A stretch of 64,000 bases of DNA, taken from the NCBI GenBank assembly GCA_903813345.2, contig CAIIXF020000007.1:1245730-1309729 (forward strand), in the 5' to 3' direction. The DNA is from Owenia fusiformis. Its lineage: Eukaryota; Annelida; Polychaeta; Sabellida; Oweniidae. This document shows, piece by piece, positions 1 to 24,665 of this stretch. The notes beneath the pieces are model-generated. The model made no database searches. It was not told the DNA's origin and saw only the letters and a list, made by a program, of their open reading frames with translations. A program made the translations under genes and the position numbers. Numbering within the stretch: position 1 is the stretch's first letter; each line of letters begins with the position of its first letter.

Positions 1-3000
1 GATCCTACCCTCCACAGCAGCAGAGATCGGCGACATTTTGGAAATGTGATCTATGACGACACTTGAGTCCAAGTTACCTGTAAAAGATATTAAAATGTAT
101 TTTTATCAGTATACATGCGTTGTAACATAGCATAGTTGTAATGACTGAACCTAAGTAGCCATTATACAAGCGGACATTTTGTTTAAATAACATCTGATCA
201 TGTCTGGATTTCTGTCGCCATTGACCTTAATTCTTCTTGCCTTTTAAGACCCAGATTGCGGTACCATATAATGAACAAAAAGAGGATTCATGAGTAGATT
301 CTGACTCTGTGATCATGTACGCTAGAACCCTTACTTTGTAACTCATGGCTTATCTTGTCCTCTTTGATCATAGTATAACCATCACCTCCATCTGCTAAGA
401 ATGTTGACATGGCGACCTTGTAAACCTTGTCCTCTTTTAAAGCCTCATAGACCGGAGTGTCACAGTCGTCAGAACACTGAACCATAATTGACAACACTCG
501 TGATCCAACAGGCCTCTGTGTACTAGCAACAATCCTCATACCTTAAACAATGGCTATTGGTCTAAATAAGTTGAAATATTCACATTGGAAAAAATATGTT
601 TTGAATTTTTGATACATATACACTGTAGTTTTCCATGGTGAAGCTATGGTGGGGGAAAGGGGGTATTAGACATTGTTTCCTTTAACGTTAGATCATGGTT
701 TTGGGATACATGGGATTTGTTTTTCTTATGAATGCTATATACTAAGAGTTTGCTTTTTCTTGCTATGTCCCATAACATACGGTGACTATCCAGGCCCGGT
801 ACATCGCGAGCAAGTTCCCGTTGATATTGCGAGCAATGAGCTCATGTTAGACATGTTAGAAACGGGGCCTTGAGGGATATGATAAAATATAGTCATAGTT
901 GAAGAACGTCGTTGCTCTGCAATTGAAATAGCCAGTGTACTAATAGCTAGTGTAAAGTTTAATAGCCAGTGTAAAGTTGTACGAAGTTTCACTTAGCAAA
1001 ATTCCATAGCAAATTTCCTATTTCAATATTATCATATCTCTCAAAGCCCTGCTTCTAACATGAGCTCATTGCTCACAATGTCACGGGGCCTAGATAGTCC
1101 CCGTGTAACAACTTTTGGTCCTTTTCCCTTTGACACTTGTGCTTAGGCAATCTGATATGAATTCTATTTTCATCTCATCTGAAGGAGTTTTATTATTTTA
1201 TTTATCATTAATGTAGTATAATCATCTAGTGTTACATTTATAGGGTTGGCACTAGATACCCATTTATTCACAATTTTCGTTCTTTTAGGCCGGAATCTTG
1301 TTGCCATAATGTTTAGTGATGAGTGGTGATGGGAATTGGTCCAGAGTCCTCTACACTGTTATCGCTGAACAAATGACTATACAAATGAGTTCAATACGTG
1401 TAATAAAAAATGTCACAAACGAATTGCCGAAGTTTTGTTGAAACAATTTCGTTTGATTATTGATTAATTTGATATATATATCCTCACCTGCTACCTGGAT
1501 AAAGTTGGGGCGGCCTATAAAAGACAATGAGTGCTCTATGACCTTCCTTAAGGTTGTTCCATTAAGTCCAATTACATCGATTGTATTCCTAAATGGAAGA
1601 ACCCGTTGAATATCTTCAATTGATACCTCACCTGAAATATTATGAGATTTACGCATTTTAAAATGCGATTAGTATTATGGAATTATGTACAATATCACAG
1701 TGGGATCGTGGTTTCTCAATTGCAATGTGAATTTTAGAGTATAAAATATCCAAAGTTAACTTTATGAATTATTCTTACCTCCACCAGTATTAGAAATGGG
1801 TATTCTAATACTCCCTGCGTTCATAATTGCAATTGCGGCGTCGGTCCATCCGTTGGACTCGGTTGCATATTCGAGCATTTTGTGCACCATAGCGTCGGTT
1901 ATCAAATTGCCAAAGTTACATTCTTCTTTCTTACAAGGCTGACTATCCAGCATGACACGCGTGGTGCCAATTACCTTAGACATCTCAGCACTGAATTGTT
2001 CTTTCTTTTCAGTGATTTCCTTCATTACAACTGGATCTATTCAAATATTACTTCAGAATTTCAAACACATGATTAAGAATCACTCAGGTGAAATATGACA
2101 TCAAATGAATACAACTTGATAAAATTCAGGCCAAAATCCAAGACTCCTTGAGCAGCCATCACATACATTCAATGTTCTAAAGGGATTAATGAAATCACAT
2201 ATGATATAAGACGAGCTGGTATCAGCCAGATATGGTAAACACCTATTTCCTGCTGAATGTCCGAATGTCATGTAATCCGGTATGGCTTGGGTCAGATGGG
2301 ATACCTTATCATATGTCATAGCTGCACATAGACGCACGTACTCACCCTTTGTGACGTTTGAACTGAGCAAGATAGGGTTTCCAGTAAATGAAATAATTTT
2401 GCCATCATCATCAAAATTGATTGTTATTTTCCCGAGGTATTTCCCAAACATGTAATCCTGAACAATAAGAACTTTCATGCCTGGTTGAACTTCGGAATCA
2501 ATGACAATGGGGTATGGTCCTTCTACTTGGTCCTCATTGGTTGGTGACGTCCCTAAAACATAGCGGACTATATTTAGGTCTCATATAGTCTGTGTGTGAT
2601 ACCAATCCATGAAAAAGATAACAAACTTCGATTACTAGTATATCTAAAAATGAAATTGGATACGTAGTGGTGATTCCGTCGCACTTATTTTAAAAACGGA
2701 AAGCTATATATCATGGTCTCGCGATGTTGCTACCATTGTATAGAAATGTATGCGTATGTCCACCAACTATCATATCAACACCAATCAGTTGCTTAGCGAG
2801 AGTCATATCAACATCAGCCCCTCCATGACTTAGCACAATGATTTTATTGACCCCTCTGCCCTTTACAGCGTCGACCTCTTTCTGAATGCTCTCATAAGCA
2901 TCTTCAAAAGTGATAGTAGGGCCTAAAATAAATTCGGCGCTTTGTTATTTCACGAATGTGACTTAACGTAGAGGGGGCAGTCATAAACTGAGGATATGAT

Positions 3001-4257
3001 AAATCAAATACTTTTGGATCACCCCTCGTATAATGTCATTTTATTATTATTGAGAGCTAATATATAATGCCTTAAGGAACACTGTTACCTTTTTATGGAT
3101 ATTTTTATGCAAATGAGGATAACAGGGCTGCTCTGTGGGACTAGCATTACTCTCTTCGGAAATTTTCATTGGATAAGTAAATTGATAATTGTAAGTGATC
3201 CAAAAGAGTATTTCCAGTTCCCAGACTTATTGAAATGCTGTATGGGGAATGTACATATCATTTCGAATAATTAACAGAACTAGGCGACTTGAAATCGACG
3301 ATACATTGTACCTGGCTTGGAGATGCTTGGTGTGTCAATAGTGGTATATCCAACAATTGCTACCTTATCACCTCCAAATTCAAACTCTACAGACGGGGGA
3401 ATTCTACCCCTGAGTTGATCATCCTTTGTCACATTAACGTTAGAGCTGATCACTGGGAAGTTAACAAGATTTAGAAAGTTCGCTATAGGAGAAGGGCCAT
3501 TATCAAACTCGTGGTTTCCAAGGACCTATCAACAAAAATATAACAAACTGTGTAAAGGTCCGGCCATGTGCAGTATGGCGAGTGATTTTAGACAGTCATA
3601 TCTTTCACCATGAGTACTTTCTGGCCATAAATACAGTGATATTTTTATCATCATGGGCACTTCACTTGAAATAAAACATATAATTTTAATAAAAAACACT
3701 CTATTTATGCCCAGAGGGTACTCAAAATGAAAGATATAACTGTCTAAAATCACTTGCCATACTACACATGGACCATTGAAATGATTTTTAAATGGAAATA
3801 CGATTTAGCAATTGAAGGTTTATTTTGTGAAAGTATCGAGTTCTAGTTATACCAGTTTAGTTGGCAAATTCAACATTAATGTGAAGAAAAATGAATAGTA
3901 AATGTCTCATAAAAATCTCACCATGGCATCATACCTAAGAAGATTCATAAACCTAGCTATGACTGTTTCACCGAACACAGTATACCAAAGAGTACCCTGC
4001 CATTGATCCCCAGCATCCAACAATAGTACATTTTTATATGACTTTCTGATCTCCTTAACCTGTGTCGCGATTCTCGCTGAACCACCGTAGCAAGCGTTTT
4101 GTGTTGACCAATATTCGGTACAAATGCCACCATATTTGTTGAATTCGTCGAAATGTGCGTGAATGTCGTTAGTGTGTATTATAGTCAGTTCAAATCCAAG
4201 AACAATTTGGGTCAAAGAGATACTTAATAATCCCAATGTAATCATGTAGGAAAACAT
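1..4257 (-). CDS. NT5E-like: Ecto-5'-nucleotidase (CD73/NT5E-like), C-terminus cut by window edge
   Basis: Hydrolyses extracellular 5'-AMP to adenosine at the cell surface; family members are metal-dependent and usually GPI-anchored. Exons in gene order: 3922-4257, 3312-3525, 2734-2922, 2346-2552, 1779-2036, 1488-1631, 335-541, 1-77 (continues off the left edge). All junctions have GT/AG sites and the phases add up, giving 544 residues here against 574 in human. Residues 1-21 form a hydrophobic signal peptide. Metallophosphatase motifs are intact: TNDIHAHFDE, DAGDQWQGT, GNHEFDNG, then GHTHTFLYN near residue 245. The C-terminal nucleotide-binding domain shows GNPILL and FLADGGDGY, the latter matching human FLANGGDGF with Tyr for the adenine-stacking Phe. 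The last visible stretch, ISKMSPISAAVEGRI, aligns with the human ISKMKVIYPAVEGRI. The GPI signal is not in view. It lies downstream of the ABC transporter on the same strand. Confidence 0.95.
779..1105. mobile_element. Hairpin MITE in nucleotidase intron
   Basis: About 327 bp with imperfect inverted arms. The left arm runs from the GACTATCCAGGCCC near 784 to the TTGAGGGATATGATA near 890. The right arm is its reverse complement, from TATCATATCTCTCAAA near 1032 to GGGCCTAGATAGTCCCC near 1100. Both arms contain ATGAGCTCATG-type sequence. It has no coding capacity and sits in the intron between exons 6 and 7. The family was not identified and no clear target duplication was seen. Confidence 0.6.
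3557..3774. mobile_element. Short hairpin MITE in nucleotidase intron
   Basis: A 218-bp inverted-repeat unit with arms of about 65 bp. The left end GGTCCGGCCATGTGCAGT mirrors the right end ending CACATGGACC, and the inner parts GATTTTAGACAGTCATATC and its complement also match. It lies just upstream of the splice acceptor of exon 2. No target duplication is visible, so the boundaries are approximate. Confidence 0.6.
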
Positions 4258-5663
4258 TTCTCAATCTTTTGAGCGAGGTGAAATCGTATCAGTTCAAGAT
4301 GCCTGTCTCGATATAATCCCGTTACCTTATACATTTGTAATTTAGTCTTGATTAAAATCTCATTAAAAACATAGATGTCAACTAGCTGACATGTAACATT
4401 ATTTTTGCTTTACCATGTTTAAATAGTAATAAGAACGCCTGGCTGATTTATTGATAGCCGGTAGAAAGAACAAGTAATCTCTTTTTCCCCTGATAACATT
4501 TTCAATTCTCAATAATTTTTCCCAGGATTTTCAAAGCATTCGTTAGATACCATAATATTTTGTTCAACTTATAACCAATCTTCATTTATAGTTACACCCT
4601 TTCAAAAATGATGGTCAAATTCTGCTAGGCTACCAATTTTGCGTCTTTTTCTGAAAAAGATAAATCATTGAGCTATTTTATGTCAATGTTCTGACTGTAT
4701 TTCAGCCTCAATATCGTTTGTTTTGTCCCTTAAGTGTGCTTACATGTTCTTATTGACACTGTTAATTATAAGATGTCACGTTTTATAATCACGTACGATG
4801 AAAGTGTCCAAATCTACAACCACTCGGAAATATTAGGTCGAGAGAAATTTATTAGTGCTGGATCAAGTCTTCAAAGGTACTTAAGTCGTAAAATGCGAAG
4901 GAAATCTAACATCACGGCTGTATGTATTTTCTGAAAGTGGGGTATTTGTCAATTCTAGGAGCAGACCTGAAGGACCACCGACCCACTTTGGCCGATCTCA
5001 ATAACACCCTGTAAAATTGGACTTTCGACTTTGTTTACACTAATACATAGCAGAAATGAGTCAGAAAAACGGAATTATATAACAATTAAGATATCCTTTT
5101 TTATTAGTACTTGAACGCCCCATAACTTTGTATGACGACCCTCTTTAAATGATATCAATTCAGACAAAACAATTAATTTTACTTACAAGTATTTATACAT
5201 CTCTTTCAGAACTCTGAATATAATATTGCAAATTACATTTTTCAATAAATAAGAACTTACTTATTTTCTTATAAATATAAGCTCATTAAAATGTTCTAAA
5301 AATAATTGTGCATCATTTATAATGTGCATTGTGAGAGGTTATCAGATGCAATAGCAATTGTCAGTGTGATATTCTGTGGCCTCAACTATGGTATCTATAC
5401 ATGACTATACATGTATAGTTTCATTATACTTAAAAGCATTGGAAATTCACAATTATCACATATTCCGTTGTCACTCGGGTAACCAATGAAGTTTGCATTC
5501 TTGCCTTGGAGCCTGCTCTGCTACATGTTGCAAACGCTGGTACGGTTAACTGTTCATAGTTGCATTCACCGCGTTGCACTAACTTGGTTGTACATATAAG
5601 TCGCATCAGCTTTACTTTGTCCCATAAGTTTGTTGCATATATGATTCTCAGGTAGAGGGGGAG
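4258..5663. other. Intergenic spacer between nucleotidase start and transporter end
   Basis: AT-rich spacer of 1.4 kb. It must hold the promoter and 5' UTR of the nucleotidase and the 3' UTR of the transporter, both on the minus strand. I see no exon-like or repeat structure. Short ORFs here lack splice context or homology. Confidence 0.5.
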
Positions 5664-16520
<10,857 letters not shown>

Positions 16521-17435
16521 CTTTGAGTTTAATAGCAATTAGTTTTAAGCTTCTGGTTGCTGTTGTGCTTTGGATTCACACATCTGGACTGCGGATGAGC
16601 CAACAACGGTCCAATATCGAGACGTATTTTATCCAAGATATAGGCTACATGTACAATTCCAGAGTATTGTTTCTTTAGAATTATACACGTTCCTGGGCCT
16701 ATGCTATTTCCCAATTTGGGTGAAAGTGGTAGCCTCAAAAGAAATTTCACTCAATTTTTTAAGTGATTTCCTTGAATACTTCACGATCAATCGTCGTACT
16801 GATATTAGATATTGCGTCAGCTGATCGGAATCCGAGGCATTCCGGCGTTGGCTCGTGTCTTATGCTACATGCACATCTAGGTGTGCCAAATTATTAAGTG
16901 GAATTTTCAAAGGCGAACGGGGATGCCTTACAAAGACGCCGTTACCAAGAAAATATCAGGTTATCTTGAGATTCTCCACGTGTGCATATCGATAAATCAC
17001 AAAGAAATATTTTACAAACAAAATAAATTCAATTTGCTAGTGTCTGAACATTTGGCGGAAATAATATCCAATCTGAACTTTTGTAACAAAAAGGGGCGGA
17101 GTTAGATATTCATCCGCGGCCATGTGCTAGAGCAAATCACTGTTCCAAGAAACTTATAGGTTTCTTGTTTTAATTCACTTCCTTGTTTTTAAGTTGACCG
17201 GCGCGCTACATAAACAATTCGCTGAAAGTTGATAAGTATTGGCTCTTGTCCATATACTTGAAGGACTTCCTGATTTGAACCGATAAACAAGAATAAATCA
17301 AAAACAATTGAATCAGTGCATACCGACGATCATAAGTTTCTCTAAAAGATATAGAATCGTCTAATTTAGACCTTTTAACATATAGATAGATAGGTACCAA
17401 CTGCTATAGAGTTATATAGCTCTGATAGAAAAAAT
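16521..17435. promoter_or_regulatory. Head-to-head promoter region of transporter and acyl-CoA synthetase genes
   Basis: The start codons of the minus-strand transporter (16518-16520) and the plus-strand synthetase (17436-17438) face each other across 915 bp. The region must hold both promoters and 5' UTRs. Either gene could have an extra non-coding first exon here. No TATA or other defined element was singled out, so the call rests on gene geometry. Confidence 0.5.
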
Positions 17436-20400
17436 ATGTATTCTCTCAAGAAAACACTTTACCAGTTAGTAGTTGAGTCGGCAGAGAAGTTTCCATCAAG
17501 GGACGCCATCGTCTGCATCGAGGATAATGTCAGAGTAACATTTTCTGAGCTTAAACAAAAGGTAAAGTGACTTTAACTAGGCTAGCATTCACGCACAGGG
17601 AGAATTTTACTTTAATTCAGTTACAAGACAGTACAGCATTTAACAATGCTTATGTAAATGAATATGTGAAGGTGACAATAGTACATAAATTATATAGTTG
17701 GATTTTTTGCCTACATTAGGTTGATAGTTTTGCCGGCGGTCTTGCCGAAAGTGGTGTTTCCTCGGGTGATAATTTCGTTATCTGGGGACCTAACTGCTTG
17801 GAATGGATAGTCGCACAATATGCCGTGAGCAAAGTGGGGGCAATCTTCACTGGCCTCAACCCAACGTATTCTCCCGTAGAGGCAGCGCAAATATTGAATC
17901 AGGTAAGTTATTATAAACTTTTACTGGCGTTTGATAATATATTTTCGTTTTTAATCCCTTAACAGATGATTAGAGGTACATTTAATCCTATTTCACATAC
18001 TTGGACTTGCAATTATAGAATAAAAAAAAAGCTTGCTGACGTTGATCTCAAGTTTTTGAAAGTGAATTTTACATAAGTGCTGGTGATACGTCTTGCATTA
18101 TCCAAATATCGCTTAGTACGATGTCTTCTAAACTGAACGATCGTAAGCTAATGCTTTATAATACATACTTTTTAATCATTTATTTCATTAATTAAATTTA
18201 TGGTAAATTATACATGTTATACCGCCTAGATTTGAACATAAACATTGTTGGCAGTCTTAAATATCAATGATAATGCTTTATTGACATGTTTATTTTAGAT
18301 CAAGTGTAATACAATTTTATGCTTATCCGTTGGGGAGAAAAGTACGTATGGTATTCTACGGGCGATATGCCCCGATATCATGGAGCAAGAATCCGGGAAG
18401 ATTCAATGCAAGGCGATACCGACACTTCGGAGGGTAATTGTGGATTCGGCGGAAGCTAAACCGTATGTCAAGTTTTGTTTTTTATAAGTTATAAGTTAAA
18501 ATTCTTGCACCTTTATAGTTGATAGTATTTGGTATGTAAAAACAATATAAAGTTAAACATACTCCATGTCCTTCTAACATGTCGAATGTACGCTACAAGG
18601 TTTCAGTCTCAAGGTTTCGGATGTTAACTTGACTTGCAAATAAAACTATTTATATATATAACGACAGTTGAACAAAGGGTCATAATCAATCACTCTTAAT
18701 TTTGAATACATGGCTCCCTATGCGAACAATAATATAACAGAGAGATTAAGCTAGCATATAAAATCGAAACGGCAGTGTACGTACGTATTGTACGTATCAA
18801 TTACCCATAGATATACGAATGCATGTAGCGTTTTCATATAAATAGCCGTCTAGCTCCAGTGTTTGTTTAGACAACGCCTTGCCATAGCGTGTAACGATTC
18901 TATAGTATGTCATTGCTGTAGTTCTATAGCTGTTTTTCTAATACATAATTTTAAACGAGCTCGTTTCGTAAGATTTTGGGGGCTAAATCATGCATGACAT
19001 ACATCATCTTTTTCAGAAACAATTCCACTGTACATCGAAATCAAAATTCAGCATATTATTGAATAAACAGGAGTAAAATGGTTCCCATTGATAAACATTG
19101 CAAGCTTTTGCTCTAGATCTCTATTAAAGATTGAACGCAGTACGCCACACGCCGTACTATCTATATTATATATTTTGTTTAAATTGGCGGCGTTTTTATG
19201 ACTCTGGTTATCATAGAATTCGCTCAAATGTTTTACTTTAAATTTTAATTTTAGCATTACCTGCAATCGACATTTCAACATACTGTTATATAAATAAAAT
19301 AATGTTAAATTCACGAGTAATTTTTTTCTCACAGAGGCACAGTTAGGATGGAAGAACTTATGTCTACAGAACAGACAACCAGTATTCAAACAGATGATCT
19401 GAATCCGGATGACATAGCAACGCTACAACTGACTTCGGTAAGACACTAGTATTGGAACGATCACAAATAGAAATTTAGAATTTCATAGGGTAAACCACAA
19501 TTAAGAAAATGTGTAAAAACGATACATAAAAATCTTATAAGATAACCTGGGATGATAATATCAGTATTTACCACTCGAATATGTGTTGTTTTTCATTAGA
19601 TTTTATGAAATGTAATTAACATACACGCTCCAGGGTCAACTTCCCTGAAAGATGGAGATATTAGATTTAGTTTTACATTCGTCTGAGAAAACACCCGGCC
19701 CATGGGACTTTTCTTTTTTACCTACGTTTTTTTCAATTTTACATAATCATCCCCATCCTCATCATTTGTTCTATAGGGCACGACTGGACAACCGAAAAGT
19801 GTCTCGCTCACTCACAGCCAAATCATTAGCAGCGCCTATATGTCGGGAACAGTATTCGGTAGTGACAAACAGGTAAGGGGCGCAATATGCGCAGAGTGAG
19901 ATAACCTTAGATATCTTTGTGTACAACATTGTTCAGAATCCAATGTTTCGTAAAAAAAATTGCCTAGATTACACTTTTTAAGACATTACTTAAATTATGG
20001 TTGAGGAGGACACAATGGCTTGTAGCTAGACTATCTGCTCCTTAAAAGATGCATTAATTCTCCAAGACTATTTCAGACTCATAAACTCTGTATGCCCGGA
20101 CCCTTGTTCCGCTGTGGCATCATGGTGGGTGCCAGTGTGACGATGGCGCTGTTTGGGACAACCTTAGTGTTACCCTCAAGGATGCCAAATCCTATGACAA
20201 TGCTGAAAGCAGTCCAGGATGAAAAGTAAGTCATAATTCAATACTACATTTAGCCTTGCCCAAGTTTGTATCATTATTTTTTATTTATCTTGATTTTCAA
20301 TTATATGCAAAATAAAGTAAGAAAATAATAAAAAGACGCCGCCTTTGGCAAGGCTATACAACATTTTGATTTGTTTTATGATTATAAGACATATATTGCT

Positions 20401-23400
20401 ATAATAGTATCCTTACTGTCTAAACAAATTTAAAAGCGACATTTTCGAGTTGACGTTATTTCGTATGTCACGTTCGAATTATACGGCATTCATGTTAATT
20501 GTCTATTTTGCAGATGCACTGTAGTGTCCGGGAATCCACCTATGATAGCTGCAATTTTGAAACATCCGCAATTTTCCACTTTTGACTTGAGTTCATTGGA
20601 AATAAGTGAGTTATCTTTTTTCTTTTCTTCAAGTATCACGATAGTTCATTGATCACTTTCATCACACTATTTCTGGTTATATATACTTAAAATTTTCATT
20701 TTTCTAGAATATAACCCTTACTCTGAATTTATAATTTTAGTTTTGATAGGCGGTGCGAAATTGTCAGCATGGATGCTCGGACAAGTGAAGGAGAAAATTA
20801 ATCCAAAATATATATTCGTAAGTTTCATGAATAAGCATCTAAATTATGTATATAATAGTTTTCCATTGTTTAAAAATTGGCATATACTGGGGCCTGGTAG
20901 TAGACAACATATTTAAGCGTTTTGCAGCATCTACGTGTACTACCCCGATATATATTGGTATAACGTAAGGGGGTTTAAGAGTCTTATATATCATGACTGT
21001 TTTTCAGAGAGCTGTCCTAATGACGGAAGCATCGGGAATGTGCATACATAGCACGAAACAGGACACATTCGAACAGATAAGAGATACCGACGGGAAGCCC
21101 ATTCCAGGATTAGAGGTAAATTTAAGATCTGTTTACGGGTCCGTTGTTTACTTTAAAATTAAAAATAAAGATCGACTCACTGAAACTCACACATTGCTGT
21201 GCCTAATATAAAAAAGGTACGACGCGACATCTATAAATACTGAGAACGTTTTTAAGAAATATACAGGGTGGGCCAAAAAACCCACCCCCCTAGCCAATAT
21301 TTCTGATAAATATTCAATTTTTAACATGCACACCAACAATGATATATCATTTTAAAGATAATTTAATTTGCAACAAAATGATATATAATACAACAATTTT
21401 CAACAACTCTGGCTTGAGATATAACCATTTGTGTGACATGGGGGTCAAAAAACACCTTTTCAATTTTCATCAATTTTGCGAACAATTGCCTATTTCTACC
21501 AAATTTTAATAAATTACAACATTGTCATGAGTTTTTCATAATTGGATATTATATATTGTTTTCATTCAGTTTTTGAACCACACATGCTCAATATACATGT
21601 GTATGCTTATAAAACTAATTCATTTCTTCTTCAGTCTGTCCAAATATGGCTCAATAGACTCACCCCCGGACCTAACTTCTGATTTGATTTCTCGCTTAAA
21701 ACGCGAAAGCCATTGGTATAATTGATTGACCTCTGCAGAAGTACCATCCAACACCTAATTATTCATTTTTTCTGTTTGTCTACACCCCTGATGGTCTAGG
21801 GATCTCCATAGGCCAACTGTTCTAAATGCCCCAAGTACTATACATGTAATCAAAAGGCTATACTCTATATCAGTAAGCAAGAATAGTGACTTTTGCGATA
21901 AAAGGCTACTCAAATCGAGATGACATTTTACTGAAACGTAGGTGGTGTCCACTCGGTGTTTCCCAAAAAGGAACAGGCCATACAGGCCCTGTTTTTGAAC
22001 CAGGAGCAAAAATATACTCTGAATGTTAATGACATGAGGTGGTAAAAAAGGACTCTTCAAGAATATAAAAAACATATGAAAGAAATTTCATTTTCTGATA
22101 GAACAGTGCTCCATCACACAGGTCCAATGCTACCCTGGAGTTTTTGGAGATTCGAAATGTCACCATCTCTGGCCCAGAAAAATGGCTTACTGGCAGTCCA
22201 ATTGCCAATAATGTTGATTACCATACCTGGGGGCATCTAGAACAGTTGGTATTTAAATATACCCAGCCTATCAGGGATGTAGAGGAACTAAAAAAAAGAA
22301 TAACTAGTAGTTGAATGGTACTTCCGCATACATCCATCAATTATGCCATCAACCAATGGCTTCCGTGTCTTAAGCGAATAATCCAATCAGAGGATGGGTC
22401 CGGGGGGGGGTCTATTGAGCTATTTTTGGACAGACTGAAGAAGAAATGAATTAGTTTTATAAGCATACACATGTATATTGAGCATGCAAGGTTCAAAAAC
22501 TGAATGAAAACAATATATAATATCCAATTATGAAAGACTCATGACAATGTTGTAATTTACTAAAATTTGGTAGAAAAAGGCAATTGTTCGGAAAATCGAC
22601 GAAAATTGAAAAGGTGTTTTTTGACCCCCATGTCACATAAATGGTCATATTTCTATATGGGGTTGTTGAAAATGGTGCTATTATATATCATTTTGTTGCA
22701 AATTAAATTATCTTTAATATGATATATCATTGTTGGTGTGATTGTTAAAAAATAAATATTTATCAGGAATATTAGCTAGGGGGGTGGTTTTTTTTGGCCC
22801 ACCCTGTATATTATAAATATGCAATGCATATAAATAAGCGACATCTTTAAATGGCTGTAACATTTGTGAGAAGAAACAATGGAGATCAACTTTAATACTG
22901 TATTGTATTGTATTGTATTGTAAATAATGAGTAGTAACTGGGTATATTCCTCCAGATTGATAGAAAAATACATTTCCTTTGTATTCAAAGATTTCAAACA
23001 GTGCCTATGGTGTACATTATTTTTTAACAGGCGAAGATTGTTGGCGTTCACGGCGAATCTGTGGAGTATGAATGTATAGGTGAGCTCTTCTTAAGAGGAC
23101 CGAATATCATGAAAGAGTACTTCAACAACCAACAGAAATCAAATGATGCTTTAGAGGACGGTTGGTTGAAAACAGGGTGAGTACAGTATCATCATTTTGT
23201 ACATATCTGTTGCAGCAAAGATAGTTTGGAAGAGGTTGAAGTTCAAAGAGAAATATTTATTACATTTATCTTAAAATAATGGCAACAATAGCATCTGGTG
23301 CACAAACAGTTGTCTTAATTTGAATTGTTGTGTCTTGTATAGCGATTTGGCATCCATGACAGAAGATGGCTTCGTTACAATAGTGGACAGAAAGAATGAC

Positions 23401-24665
23401 ATTATCTCTCGAAATGGAAATGTTGTTTACCCATCAACGATAGAGGCAGCAATAAGAACGTCTAAAGCTATCGCTGATGTGCAGGTAAAGTTTCACAATT
23501 GATTATTGCACAGCAATCCAGAAAAAAATAACAAAAACTGTTCACGTAATCTTGCAGCATCCTCTGCTTATTTTTCATTTTTCATTCTCGTTCTACTTCT
23601 TGGAACCTTTATGAGTGTGTATTTAAACGGGTGGGGCATATACATACATTTGGGCTAAATACAAGCCTGCTTTTAGAAAATGGTCGATGTGAACGAGTAA
23701 AACGTTCTCACGTACAATAGAAACGAATTAGAATACAATATTCTAGAGCATTCGAAGGGTTTTACTAAAAACCTTTCTGAGAAAAATAGCGTAAACACAT
23801 TTCTTCGTCTTATATCATATTTGTCGATTGCACAACACTATTAATAATTTTAAGTTGTCTTGTAATCATAACAGGTTGTTGGTGTCCCTGGTCAAAATGG
23901 TGAAGAGATATGTGCGTTTGTCAAATGCAATCCTGGTGCAGAGACAGTATCCATTGAAGATATAGGGAAGATCTGTCAAGAGTCGGTACGTAGGATACAC
24001 CTCTATATTTGTTGAATTTATATGTGCGTCCATAATAATATGATAATATGATAATGATTTGGTTTAAATAATTAATGAGTGCAAATACCATTATTTTCTG
24101 TGATGGTTCTACTGTATAGTGTTTTATCTGGGCCTACACATGTAAGGCCTTAAAATGGAATTATTATTTCCAAACTAGAATGTATTTTAGAATTTATATA
24201 TTACTTTTTCCAGAGAGTAGATAGCCCTACCCAGTTTATGATTGTTGACGAATTCCCAAGAACTCCAACAAAAAAGGTAGTCGATAAACAATATTCAATT
24301 TTGTATGAGCTTCATCATAAAAGTTGATTCATACGTATCACGTGACCATATAAAATACATGTAGATTTTTGTTTAGTGCTTGCAACTATCGTCACTCTCA
24401 TGATTTGACACTGGGAGAAAGCGACGGAATTATTACGACTATTGATATAAGATACATGATCAGATAATCAGTTATGTGACATTTTACCACAATTTTAATA
24501 GATTCAGGCAGAAACAATAAGTTTTATTCAGAGATTTGCGAGTTCTATTTTTGATGACCATCTACTACTACAAGTAAATACAAAATTTCGACAAATAATT
24601 GTATTTTTCAGGTGCAGAAATACAAACTTCGTGAGCTGTTTCTCCAACAGAATCGGCAGAACTAA
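17436..24665 (+). CDS. ACSF2-like: ACSF2-like acyl-CoA synthetase, complete
   Basis: Adenylate-forming enzyme of the ANL superfamily, closest in recognisable blocks to acyl-CoA synthetase family member 2 (medium-chain fatty acid activation). Exons: 17436-17561, 17720-17902, 18299-18462, 19335-19437, 19777-19872, 20077-20225, 20514-20605, 20741-20817, 21008-21115, 23031-23176, 23343-23484, 23875-23985, 24214-24276, 24612-24665. Phases close to 537 residues plus stop. Motifs: phosphate loop LTSGTTGQPKSVSLTH (split by an intron after LTS), TGDLASMTEDGFVTIVDRKND, and C-terminal Lys in TPTKKVQKYKLRE. The usual YGTTE block reads VLMTEASG and the GGENIYP block reads NGNVVYP, so substrate or activity may have shifted. 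No clear mitochondrial presequence is seen at this Met. An AATAAA lies about 14 nt after the stop, and others follow near 25.36 kb. Confidence 0.93.
21264..22806 (+). mobile_element. Mariner-like transposon with ~500-bp terminal inverted repeats
   Basis: A 1543-bp element in the intron between synthetase exons 9 and 10, flanked by TA. The ends are CAGGGTGGGCCAAAAAA and its complement. The inverted arms run about 21264-21770 and 22285-22806, unusually long for mariner. In the loop, 22102-22314 (+) holds a 71-codon open relic of a mariner transposase C-terminus: NSAPSHRSN at the position of the catalytic QDGAPxH (Asp replaced by Asn), NNVDYHTWGHLEQLVFKY matching the LTPCDYFLWGHLK block, and VEELKKRI. 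The N-terminal half is gone, so it is not autonomous. Confidence 0.85.
22897..22922. repeat. TATTG microsatellite
   Basis: A short run of the pentamer TATTG, about five copies with flanking partial units, in the same synthetase intron just outside the mariner-like element. Too short to be of functional note. Confidence 0.7.
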
